From an uncultured Pseudomonadota bacterium (GTDB taxonomy: Bacteria > Myxococcota_A > UBA796 > SXON01): a DNA stretch of 64,000 nucleotides. Positions 12,201 through 18,046 of the stretch are shown here, one piece after another. The DNA is taken from the NCBI GenBank assembly GCA_903875225.1, contig CAIQVJ010000108.1, positions 124,001 to 188,000 of the forward strand, written 5' to 3'. The translations under genes were made by a program, and so were the position numbers. The notes beneath the pieces were generated by a model, which ran no database searches, was not told where the DNA came from, and saw only the letters and a program-made list of their open reading frames with translations. Within the stretch, counting starts at the first letter, position 1. Every line of letters starts with the position of its first letter.

Positions 12201-15200
12201 GGCGTCGAACGCGGAGGTCCGCCGGGCTTCCACCAGCTTGCGGATCGCGTCCTCCGACTGCCCCGTCTGCCGGGCGAGGTCCTTGATGTGCTTGTCGATG
12301 TCGGCCGGCGAGGTCGAGAGCGTCGCGGGGAGGATCGCGGCCTCTGTCAGACCGGAGGCCTTCATGCGGACGGCTGTCCGCTCCATGGTGCCCTTGTAGA
12401 CCGCCTCGAGCTCGTCGACGTCCTTGACCTTGTACTTCTTGACGAGGTCCTTCAGCGCTGCGTCGCGCTCCGTCTTCGGGAGGTCGCGCAGCGCATGCAG
12501 ATCGGCCGTGATGCCGGTGTCCCGGCGCGCGGCGGTGAGCGCGACGTCCATCGCGTCGTCGTCGATCCCGGCGGTGTCCTTCAGGCCCTTGAGCGCCGCG
12601 GACCGCTCCTTCGCGGGCATCCGATCGATCTGCTGCAGACGCGCCTTCAGGATCGGGTTCACCGTCTCCTTCGAACCCTTGGGCGGGACCTCCGCGAGCG
12701 CGTTCTTCAGGCCCTCCGCCGGGGTCTTTCCGTTGCCCTCGAGGAACGTCAGGGCCTGCTGCGGGGTCATGCCCTTGCCCTCGGCCACGGCCTGGAGGTT
12801 GGCCCGGGCCTCCCCGAACGGCATCTTCAGCTTGTCGGCGGCCTTCCGGACCGTCTCGACCTGCATCTCGACCTTGGCGGCATCGGCGGCCTTCGCGTCG
12901 TCGGCGACGGTCTCGGCGTCCAATTTGAACTGGTACGCGACCGCCGGGCCAAACTTCCCCTTGGCCATCTTGCCGTACTTCGAGTCCCCGTCCACGCCCT
13001 TGAAGAACTTGGCGAAGACCTCCGGGCGCTCCTTCATCATGGTCGTGATTTCTTCGGTGCTCATCGCGTTGAGCAGGTTGTACGCCTTCTCGTCGCTCAC
13101 CCAGCCCACCACCCGCGTGGGACTCAGCTCCTTCATCAACGCATCGCGCTTCTTCTGGTATTCCTTGTCTCCGGGGTCCACGCGCAGGAGCTTGGGCGCC
13201 ACCTCCCTGCCGGGATTGTCCTTGTCCCACTCCAGGATGCCGTCCCGGAGCTTCTGCATCTCCGGGCTGAGCGTGCGACAGTTGCGCAGCTGATCCTTCG
13301 CGGCGTCCATGCTCCCGTACTGCTCGATGAGGCCGGCCACCTTCGTGGAGGCCTCGTCGTCCGAGGCAGACTTGAACTGTTCCTTGTAGCGCTGGCGCCG
13401 CATCCGGAACTGCCACACGTTGTTCCAGTCGGCGAGCGCCTCGGGGTCGATGCCGGTGCGGCGGGCGATGTCCTTGAGCGCAAGCTCCTTCTGCTGGGGC
13501 GTGCTCTTGCTGTCGAGCTTGAGCGCGTCCAACTGCTTCTGGAGGTCGGGATCCCGCTTCGCAGCCTCGAGCACGTCGGTCCCGGTCTTCGCGCGCTCGC
13601 CCTGGGCGAACTTCCGGATGTCGTCGGTGCTCAGCTTGTGGGCCGCTGCGATCTCGGCGATCAGCTCCGTCTTCTTTGCAGGCGGGATGGAGTCGCTCGA
13701 CTCGATGTCGGTCACCTGGCGGACGACGTCGTTCTTCTTCGCGAGGTTGGCGCGGGAACGCGCGAGATCGTTGGGGTCGATCTTCGTGAGGCGCGACAGG
13801 CTGCACATCGCGTCCCACTGCTTGTCGGGCGGGAGCTTGTCGATCGCGTCGAGCTGGGCTTTGAGGACGGGGCTCGCCACGAATTGCTTCTTGTCGATCA
13901 GGGTCCCATCGCCGTGATCCGGCTGCAGGGAGGCGCCTGCGAGCATCTTCGGGTCCCCGGCATCCTGGGCGAGCTGAAGCAGTGCGGCCTGCCGGCCCGC
14001 GCCGATGGGCATCAGGTGGATGTCCTTCAGCTTCCTGGCGACGTCGTCCATCGACAGCGGCGGCACCGACTTCTTCTTCGGGTCCGCCTGCATCAGCGCT
14101 TCGCGAGCGGCGTCCTCGTCTCCGGCGTTCGTGCCCGCGCTGCCCGCGATCGACTTGATGTAGAGGGCGGCCTCCTCGGGGCTGCAGTCCAGCTTGAGCC
14201 CCAGCTCCTTGTTCTTCGTGAACCGCACCTCGGCCTTTGCCGCGTCGTCCCTCGCCTTCGACCCCTCCTTGTTGTCCTCCTCGAGCTTTCGCGCCTCGGG
14301 CGTGAGCCCGGCGATCCGCGCGGCTTCGGCGGCCTGGGCTCGAACCGCAGCGTCCTGCATGGACACGGGCAGCGACTTCGGGTTCACATAGGCGAGATGC
14401 TTGAGCATCTTGTCGGGGCTCTCGATCCCCCGCTCCCGCGCCTGCTTCCACAGCGCATCGACCGCATCCTCGCCCGCGTGGTCTCCCTTGGCGAACCCGA
14501 GCACCGCGATGGCCTTTGCCTGGCGCTCCTGTCGATCCGTCTCCTGCCTGGAGAGCTTGAACTGCTCCTCGAGGCCCTTCTTCTTTGCCTCGTCCAGGGT
14601 CATCCCGGCCGGGATGCTCTGCGTGACCGCCTTGATCTGGGTCTTGTACATCGCCTCGACCTGGGCGACGGTCTTTTTCGGCTTCTGCGCGTCGGCGATC
14701 TCCTGGAGCCGGATCTCGCGCTCCCCCTTGGGCAGGTCCTTGGCGCAGCTGACGCCCTGAAGGAACTGCTGCTCCTCCTTCTTCTTCTTCTCGGCGTCCC
14801 GCCTGTCCCGCTCGGCCTTCGGGAGCTTTGCCTCGGCGGCGTCGTCCTCCGCCTTCTTCTTGAGCCTGTCCGCCTCCTCCTTGTCCTTCTGCTCCTTGGT
14901 CTTCGGCGGCTCGTCGGCCTTCTTCTTCTTGAGGTCGGCCTCCTTCACCAGGGCGCCGTTCTCGTCGCGCACCATCCCCGGGGCCAGCGGCACGGCCTTG
15001 ACATGGAGGTGGTAGTCGTTCGCGATCTGCTGCCATCCCATGCAGCCGAGCTTGTCGCCCAGGCTCTTCACGGCGAGGCCGAAGTTGGTGACCGCCTTCT
15101 CGGTCGCTGTCTTCTTCTCCTCCGCGACCTCGAGCGCGATCTGCTTCGCCTTGAGCTGGTCCTTCCACGTCTTCAGGTCCCGCCCGAGCGCGGCGATCTG

Positions 15201-17729
15201 CTTGTTGATCTCGAGGTTTGCGGCCCGCGCCTTGCTGATCCCCGCCCTGTAGTCGGCCAGAAGCGTGTCCCCGGAGGTTCCCGGGCCCGGCGAACCGTCC
15301 TCCTTCGGGGTGTTCAGGGTCTTCTCGCGGCTCTTCACGAGCCCCTCGAGGCGCGTGACCTCCGAGACGTTCGCGGCCTTCTTCTTTTGAAGGGCCACCA
15401 TCTCCTCGTCGCCCTTCTTCACCTTCTCCGTGAGCCCGTCGGGGCCCTCGACCTCCTTCTTCAGCTTCTCCCAGTCGGACTTCGCCTTGTCAGCCTCGGT
15501 GGAGAGCTTCTTCTCTTTCGGCTGCAGCTCGTCGAGCACGGCCTTCGAGGTCGCGACCAGGTCCGTCGGCGGGGCCATGCCGCCCCCGCCCCCGCCGCCA
15601 CCATGCCCCGCAGCGAGCTCTGCCTCGAGGGCCCGGAGCGCCTCCTCGTCCTTCTCGCGCTTCTCGGTGGCAGCGGCAAGCTGCTTCTCCACGCGCTCCA
15701 TCTCGGCCTTCAGCCGCTCGACGTCCTTCGGGAGCTCACCCGCATCGTGCTCGAGAAGGCGCAGGCGCCCGTCCTTCTTGAGCGGGGGGGCCTTCTTCCC
15801 CGCCTTCTTGGCGACCGCGGCCCGGTGTTCCAGGTAGGCCCGACGGGTCTCCATCTCGGTGGTGGTGGCGAGGATCTTCGCCTGCGTGGCCGCCACCTTG
15901 CCCGAGACCTCGTCCCGGGTGCGGGTGATGCGCTCCTCGTCGTCTTTGAGGCCCTCGATCTCCCACTGCAGCGCCTGCTTCCGCTGGTGCCGCTCGTCGG
16001 CCCGGGCCTTCGGATCCGCCTTCTCGTCCGTCGCGGCCGGGGCCTTCACCGCCTGCTTCGCCGTGCCGGCGGCGGTCTTGACGACTGCGCCAGTGACCGG
16101 ATCGATCGTCTCGTCCTCCTCCTTCCCGGGAGCGGGGGGCGGGCAGAGCGCGGCGAGCGCCTCCGCGATCGCGACCACGAAGAAGTGCGTGGTGTCGTCC
16201 ACTTTGTCGGACACGATGTCCGGCTCCACGACGGAGACCTCGTGCTTGTCCGGACCAGCCGCGGGCTTGTCCTTCGCCGGCGGCGCTGCGGGTGCCGGCC
16301 TGGGCGTGGCGGCCGGCTTCGTCCCCCCGGCGGCACCCTTGTCGTGCGCCGGGCCCTTCCCGTCCTTCGCATCGGCCTCGGCCTCGGCCCCCGCCGTCTT
16401 GACGAACTCGGGGAGCCCGGCGACGATGGCGCCGATCACGCCCGCCAGCGCCTCGGGGGAGACGGAAGCGGTGGGCGAGGTCGGCAGCAGCGGATCGACC
16501 ATCGGCTTGAACCGGGCCTTGAGCAGCTCGGGCAGCCGGGACTTGACCGCCCCGGGATCGTCCGGCAGCTTCGTCTCGGCCTGCTTCAGGTTGGCGGAGG
16601 CGGCCTGGACGACCTTCGGGGCCTTGCCGACCGCCACGGCGACCAGATCCTTCAGGCTGCGATCCTGGGTCGCGGCAGCGCCCGCCGCCCCCCCGGGGGC
16701 GCCCACGGCAGGCTTGCCGGCCGGACCGGCGGCTCCCACAGTCGTTGCGGGCTTCGTCCCCGCCACGCTCGGCGGAAGCACTGCTGGGGGGGCTTGCCCA
16801 TCGCCCTTTGACGGCGCGTCGACCTTGCGCGGCGGGGCGTTCGCGCCCGGCAACTCGGTCCGCGCGAGGAACGCGGCTTCGGTCGCCGCGCTCTCCTCAG
16901 CCCCTGCGGCCGCCTCCTCCCCGACCTGGATCGCGTCGGCCCCGGCTGTCGCCGGCGCCTCGCCCGCCGCCAGCGCGCCGGGGGATCCTGCCCATTCCGG
17001 CGAGGCGTTCGACGCGAGCAGATCGACGGCGCGCGCTGCGTTCGCGTCGGCCTCACGCTCCTCGGCGTCGTGCGGGCTGCTCACCCCGCTCTTTCCACGA
17101 AGCCGCCCCTCGTCGGACTGGATGACGTGGGTGAGCTCGTGCGCGATGATCTCGTCGCCGGACTCGGTGCCCGGGCTGAACTGACCGCTCGCAAAGAACA
17201 GGTCGCGCCCAACGGCGAAGGCCCGCGCCTGGATCTCCTGTGCCGCCCTGTCGGCCTCGGCACCGAGATGCAGACGCACGCCACCGAACTCGTGCCCGAG
17301 GGCCGACTCCATCCGCGCGAGCACCGCGCCGGGCAAGGGGGAACCGCTGCCGGCCAACGCCCGCGCCACATGCGGCCCGGCCTGCACCTCGCCCTCGCCC
17401 TCCCGCATGGTCGCGAGCACGGCCTCGTTGCCCGCCGCGACAAACCCACCCGTCGGCGCGATCCCAGCCGCAGCCAGCCCCATCTCTGCGACCACCATGG
17501 CCGAAAAAGGGTCCGACGCGCCGGCGTCGAGAGCGTTCACCAGCCAGGAATTTCCGAGGCACTCCTGCACCTTGCCGACCGCCGCGGCGCTCTCCTCGTG
17601 CGAGGCGGGCAACTCGGCGACGCGCTCCGCCTCGAGCAACCCCGCCACGGACGACGTCGGCGCAAGCTTTTCCAGGGCCCGTGCGGGCTCGGGATCGGGC
17701 GTGAGCCCGCGCCGGTGACCGTGCCGCAT
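1..17729 (-). CDS. Giant DUF4157 (eCIS-core) multidomain toxin-like protein, partial (C-terminus beyond left edge)
   Basis: One frame stays open from an ATG at 17729 to the window edge, giving at least 5909 residues and no stop. A GAGGAA ribosome-binding site lies about 8 bases before the ATG. Residues ~110-215 match the DUF4157/eCIS-core domain, with HELTH at 197-201. Then come Pro/Ala-rich and poly-Gly linkers, Lys/Glu-rich coiled coil, and helical repeats (~900-2860). A 34-residue hydrophobic Gly/Ala/Val segment (~2870-2903) precedes annexin-like repeats (~2935-3520, with GWGDDE, GLGEDE, GWGTKE and GLGTDE signatures). Another hydrophobic Gly-rich zone covers ~3630-3810. Next is an adenosine-deaminase-like domain (~4130-4720: H4156-x-H4158, HVGE 4550-4553, H4622, D4684). 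A C58/YopT-like His/Asp segment (H4974, DPN at 4990) and a RelA/SpoT-like segment (~5160-5230) follow. Last is an M64-like zincin (HEAGH at 5555-5559, then GLLDEY), with a second copy beginning at the edge. DUF4157 proteins are often cargo of extracellular contractile injection systems; that role is inferred here. The individual domain calls are from motifs only. Confidence 0.85.
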   Translation of the reverse strand, partial: MRHGHRRGLTPDPEPARALEKLAPTSSVAGLLEAERVAELPASHEESAAAVGKVQECLGNSWLVNALDAGASDPFSAMVVAEMGLAAAGIAPTGGFVAAGNEAVLATMREGEGEVQAGPHVARALAGSGSPLPGAVLARMESALGHEFGGVRLHLGAEADRAAQEIQARAFAVGRDLFFASGQFSPGTESGDEIIAHELTHVIQSDEGRLRGKSGVSSPHDAEEREADANAARAVDLLASNASPEWAGSPGALAAGEAPATAGADAIQVGEEAAAGAEESAATEAAFLARTELPGANAPPRKVDAPSKGDGQAPPAVLPPSVAGTKPATTVGAAGPAGKPAVGAPGGAAGAAATQDRSLKDLVAVAVGKAPKVVQAASANLKQAETKLPDDPGAVKSRLPELLKARFKPMVDPLLPTSPTASVSPEALAGVIGAIVAGLPEFVKTAGAEAEADAKDGKGPAHDKGAAGGTKPAATPRPAPAAPPAKDKPAAGPDKHEVSVVEPDIVSDKVDDTTHFFVVAIAEALAALCPPPAPGKEEDETIDPVTGAVVKTAAGTAKQAVKAPAATDEKADPKARADERHQRKQALQWEIEGLKDDEERITRTRDEVSGKVAATQAKILATTTEMETRRAYLEHRAAVAKKAGKKAPPLKKDGRLRLLEHDAGELPKDVERLKAEMERVEKQLAAATEKREKDEEALRALEAELAAGHGGGGGGGGMAPPTDLVATSKAVLDELQPKEKKLSTEADKAKSDWEKLKKEVEGPDGLTEKVKKGDEEMVALQKKKAANVSEVTRLEGLVKSREKTLNTPKEDGSPGPGTSGDTLLADYRAGISKARAANLEINKQIAALGRDLKTWKDQLKAKQIALEVAEEKKTATEKAVTNFGLAVKSLGDKLGCMGWQQIANDYHLHVKAVPLAPGMVRDENGALVKEADLKKKKADEPPKTKEQKDKEEADRLKKKAEDDAAEAKLPKAERDRRDAEKKKKEEQQFLQGVSCAKDLPKGEREIRLQEIADAQKPKKTVAQVEAMYKTQIKAVTQSIPAGMTLDEAKKKGLEEQFKLSRQETDRQERQAKAIAVLGFAKGDHAGEDAVDALWKQARERGIESPDKMLKHLAYVNPKSLPVSMQDAAVRAQAAEAARIAGLTPEARKLEEDNKEGSKARDDAAKAEVRFTKNKELGLKLDCSPEEAALYIKSIAGSAGTNAGDEDAAREALMQADPKKKSVPPLSMDDVARKLKDIHLMPIGAGRQAALLQLAQDAGDPKMLAGASLQPDHGDGTLIDKKQFVASPVLKAQLDAIDKLPPDKQWDAMCSLSRLTKIDPNDLARSRANLAKKNDVVRQVTDIESSDSIPPAKKTELIAEIAAAHKLSTDDIRKFAQGERAKTGTDVLEAAKRDPDLQKQLDALKLDSKSTPQQKELALKDIARRTGIDPEALADWNNVWQFRMRRQRYKEQFKSASDDEASTKVAGLIEQYGSMDAAKDQLRNCRTLSPEMQKLRDGILEWDKDNPGREVAPKLLRVDPGDKEYQKKRDALMKELSPTRVVGWVSDEKAYNLLNAMSTEEITTMMKERPEVFAKFFKGVDGDSKYGKMAKGKFGPAVAYQFKLDAETVADDAKAADAAKVEMQVETVRKAADKLKMPFGEARANLQAVAEGKGMTPQQALTFLEGNGKTPAEGLKNALAEVPPKGSKETVNPILKARLQQIDRMPAKERSAALKGLKDTAGIDDDAMDVALTAARRDTGITADLHALRDLPKTERDAALKDLVKKYKVKDVDELEAVYKGTMERTAVRMKASGLTEAAILPATLSTSPADIDKHIKDLARQTGQSEDAIRKLVEARRTSAFDAGASKMLGGDDSAAAFKKAAYDANMSPSEYADWLARSPKGVLKGEQADQRALLDSGRYQIVRSEGELAEMKKAVGVDPADPAFRTKSAGLLAELQSGHEDKDILALYGQMTPGEQKLFKQEFEASGKGSLEAAFRHSLDGDDVERGVNMLRAADKWDEKKNTEEAFAAVDTKDANYQVRINELGAELAKGDKADAGRVGQMLMAMPLNQRAAFLREYQAGQAAAAQAVDASDLNRQKYLPVNLSQLLADNGDALGALNQGLRLKEASTPQKDAERARRVQESITIGREAADTLGVDQRTGFRLVDGLARDSGLSPSNALLWLQGKPVKLEADTRSPFVQDMVKAVQQRALAGKPLQMIQAAQPESTDRINGQGLDGNKVKATVGFFTDGKDKSDAAIVAMIQGCNPRELADIDRKLQAGTPSRTLADVTKDVTGKDKKEVGPLLRGMQDYKDTESHYQLIGNVKKEDPRSHADVGTPEGFAEKLQWCKDLPPDLRMEELNKLRAEGGGTGAGHFGAQQVMAAWLNGPQGKGADPYQPHMLSSAMSSELDAIDRLPSQEARDAALKNLAVLTGRWHGTGAKTDMSDLQAEFKGAREHTADGMKYGKRVQEIEEMPEDQRAQAMLDLSKSSNLSIDALHGLHEEALKSGLVAQSLKTVTPDQAKRLAEIRGMGPKEQAAAIQEFEKQTGLNPRDINAHLQTDLEATQKKMAERNRAQTGADALKDRITAGDTAGVKKQLQEASGDPAEFKRILDAYSAAGGSLERDLRVLYGDTRVAQASPLAYLVAGESLGGWTAEHDIDYRLITEMVKTGKDFEQAPDLPSGISPLVSDEVRRIKMNLPESMWQNELDTLKAQKGISDEDFAIVQKHAEVNQRMFEKAVESKMRLLDAEKTDDSWAGRHLEWVDDAHVSEIGKGITPEMMAEINKRRPGLVQNIQAGIDGNVKEDFDYNLNLGNKLANLPEDEHQKVASAARVDHKAEQLQQEFDAWFEDKGRIKELLKDCSTEELKALNDRFGGKLQEKIDKANEPSTLGAFAAGAGLVGLSLLMGPLVFAVGAVALGGASCDEKDPEWMAVRMRLKDATCDPKAPYKPNDEAIAKARKALEGEFGSLWTRDSTCLAALKGLSPRDLATLQEQYNRDHGPGALEAALRKDVSGDDLVKSISLLRDAEDAASGIDRGQQMKDTIRQMAIKEVMADLKKDPKNSSKTDSELYEMAEKDEAKVTDKAKEKQKKISDGANSIFKAVDGWGDDEAAVQKTLAGLSVEEIELVRIEYRRHFGRDLDTHLSEDIGGKDLEVMQKLMNKDTRVEGLQKYVLTMSGIDDEHEDYFSSYGGLGEDEEGIYAAFQAMSPEERTKVVSGPGGAKFLARVKLNLGSNEAAVVDALTEINPDTGVAEANPAHVAASKIQLYTRGSGDWDFWSGWGTKEEELVKELDKLTPEQVQEASRWYEQKYGEPLAAVLADELGTDTREFAICDAELRGDKVEADVHRLKWAAQDENSSSNWLLAATGPLGMLAAGGLSAAGVKLPVLFSGTDEELLEATLKGGKEKRGGRDAEHLEKVKARFNKMFAGGDLGANDGTGRSPLDRLIDNETSGVEKAYFTQLAAKGEADPEVELLYSMDGLGTDEERAKKVMERVYDMSSDERAAFKHRFATVGQSMYGGAQSLDEWIDGDFSGTEGFEMKLKLRGKPEKPEDFLEIARMRWEFERGGAGNAFMNSFMDGLESLGATSAGEVFANDTARIYEMFDEKGQLRPGVSQDKLEEVAGWQTQTALNYRETRDSITDAVVNTVQVVGAVVIAVVPGLQGVSAMIIANIVLAAATMALKAAMKGNGYGWEEGLMDLAQAAVTVATAGMGAELSAAGNIAVKEGEVIAGKIGAYALKLADKFGAMAEKLGGRVAVAKAISTMMTESIQNGVQGFLNAALSSEEAMRQGDGAFFQHLLGGAVGGALQGAATAGLKGGVGKTGFGKAIEEAKEVGSKAGIITKMGAHFANGLISSTLQTATDYNQWEAWAAGKGLDAATLRGAFLQGIAESVMGTGFENAIKKQHIDQAHQEIRAGTTRMNEIQTALKADLPAPERVALQKEHAEIQSHIHEQTNIIARMEEVDDSRKKHEQAREEVEQKISKPSQDKEVDPRVDKVQVEAVKLVLEQTETTPLKSDAPEHHVEPVVHEQPLLEKAAVSSRKAAETSHPEAVGPAREHVEAARHVDGAQASSERHVELVGGKPVEGARPVEGTPEPVRSHVHDTGTGWNGHEPEAVGKLDKVSRTFAALDQEGRLYDLRDLHYRDGTWKTSAGAEVPHEVAAQANDRRKVELHQHFRGILPAEDLAVMLGESALRVRGESERVLAAGGKLTPEQQLVHECFKPGEAPAIGAMKWLEKAYAANSDNLRSGDDVRARREAVGELNDRVAALRAELRTAPPEQVSRIGLEILDARDQLENHRLRIDLAEKSAAPAGGDATSKAEKAAGVLKAQQALDEHSKSYPDAAKVAAEPGPGPLKRQMDDPVLHSVDSQGNLTPSSARAKLDALLSAGHDNPFDATYDPRGLMIAVITGSRDFHGAKVAGGAKPEHGEQFLRATLEHLRRDGIDYAEPQGNWHKDLGLTPADMGRIGREEGVELRFLPHRVSENELALKTVPESRKSTYKEELNTALRAGTAPGGTEFHSVAAGFDFCGPEGKPFQPEGMKHLQWAYEVLLDASKESGKRMVLRPHVGEGYTETYEQRTRGVSEAQRQGAEYSHQPPGANAHPSDIARHNLQMVIDQVSSLKEQGLYDPRFVTVRLGHVTNIDPQQAKQLHALGIIAEVNLGSNVSTGALRRMEGGESRLTGHPMLDLMAARVDTVLSTDAHAVMNTDLSSEFKAAKFLLDQFHEGKAGVTYNGHERTSQEMPSVLAREYQEAEFKRTGVRVSDADALVEGARQADHMFSIDRLHEAAQKYRGGVNDPLPAKSESTGPRSVAEAQGIREEALGSDWKRGVEEAKRGLATAEPGSLAHDGFSSRLMDLDRISRISDPSVAQAEFKAVKVNDAVAVERPAGRANSADLKEARTLLSANPNAEMEPHHAMALLDHAMDSVRVQSMEQTGLGAHAVHEPVNQIGMADSSQRRVAAALGAMGVSGDDITFHQGAGGVGTPAQMQHAFTVAKMPDGRLYLIDPNFGAHLATGHDSVGRRLVSDPHGEAVARGLKRDGYVVLDDATARAYGKAITGEDGQYSAASFSRPNGIKAHAEAGTVSSGDHAARTAEYHTAFAERPSRDPHAATKEALGMHHSEWASNPEAQKALFTASAEAVTRMRAMGAEVVHGMEGAEVSSLRKRDDFHEFVTEVQKKQQAEGYEHVGKMCDIVRGRFNLATGADVELVVARLKERYPDAKVKPPRDGYPRWHINVQDGATGLVHEWQIGTKATTDFFETRALSIPAGITAFKGKPDFHDGVYKLLNKVKDPELRTQHGIDEMLPHYKALAEATGRVTKGEPLPERYAEGYHEMTLAINQKLAAIEAEHPGYMNKVLNGEPTPAITPRVAEASKTPTATVPAGGTPAALAHAVVPPIPAVVAPPGPIGVRGYLAERDKLGRMAFGGGFQYDLHDSNGVSEARMKVHLAGDGTTNPAVRDALRAKFATMTDAEIEHAARVEGQNHDGQAAKSAGMELARRRMLAGVEQFFNAPHFEVPGPDGKPSRLRVAIEFVDDPAQAHHTVHVSNGNELGQAFANQVQTFTTPMIHAHEAGHAIFGLLDEYADHVKVGSQKPEGRRHAKDSRVVKDQSLYAGGVRKVDPADPTRELRDPTVRLQDRHIEQIREQIREARAIAARGWTPQQLDALVKGPAQFDEWQTRRMAPTQFHDEGSVQTRRLRLAEKMTPEHYSQAMANGWNNAELQSGPIRQIAHRMTAAEFATAQAAGWTPRQLAKADAVTLLDAGQGTSRAQRKAAKAPVPTAPAVVPTAPAVAPAASGHAGPAAVAPTLPGHAGPVALAHAVVPPTPATTPTSVAPQAATGPSAPIGVRGFLAERDKLGRMAFGGGYQYDLHDGSGVSEARLKVHLAGDASTNPAVRDALRAKFATMTDAQIEHAASVEGQNRDG
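1315..1559 (-). repeat. In-frame direct repeat, first zincin-module copy
   Basis: Partner of the repeat at 1-245. It encodes the N-terminal part of the M64-like module whose HEAGH...GLLDEY motif lies at about 1028-1067. Both copies are preceded, on the protein level, by Pro/Ala-rich linkers that share the sequence ALAHAVVPP. Confidence 0.9.
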
Positions 17730-18046
17730 GCCCGGGGTTCCTCGGTGGAGATGGAAGTCTATCACATCCTCCCGGCATGCTGGGCAAAAGGCATCACTTT
17801 CGACCTGCCTGATTGGCGGCCTCACGACCCGGGGATCGGGGCTCACCGTCGGGTATGGAACGGCCGTGATCCCGGGCGGGCGAGGAGCGGGCGCTGGCAC
17901 CCACCTGCTGGGCGCCTCCACCCCCCGAACGTTGTGTATCGCCCCACTCGCCAGCAATAGAGGACGGTGGCACGTCCCTTGCAACAACGAGGTTCATTCA
18001 CCCAAGTTCCCGCCACGGCGGGTCACCCCAACCCAGAGAGACCGTG
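17730..18046. other. Intergenic region between divergent giant gene and sigma-54 activator
   Basis: About 317 bases without a credible gene. It holds the ribosome-binding site of the giant gene on the minus strand, and on the plus strand a full-consensus sigma-54 promoter (17968-17983). A possible activator site, CCGAACGTTGTG, lies at 17925-17936 and recurs upstream of the secretin operon. No sigma-54 or clear sigma-70 promoter was seen for the giant gene. Confidence 0.7.
17968..17983 (+). promoter_or_regulatory. Sigma-54 promoter of the NtrC-family regulator gene
   Basis: TGGCAC-N5-TTGCA with exactly 10 bases between the GG and GC doublets, matching the -24/-12 consensus. It lies 64 bases before the regulator's ATG. 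Since the product is itself a sigma-54 activator, autoregulation is likely (inference). Confidence 0.85.

Noticed and set aside
36-16811. Very long plus-strand open frames (36-2522, 3423-7022, 7260-10736, 10791-16811, the last 2006 codons)
   Set aside because: They lie exactly codon-for-codon opposite the giant minus-strand gene. Their Leu/Arg/His/Val-rich sequence has no domain and is what the complement of GC-rich coding DNA produces. The minus strand carries recognisable motifs throughout.
17895-17909. A second TGGCAC...TGCT near the regulator
   Set aside because: The GG-to-GC distance is 9 bases, not 10, and the -12 box is poor. The element at 17968 is a full match.
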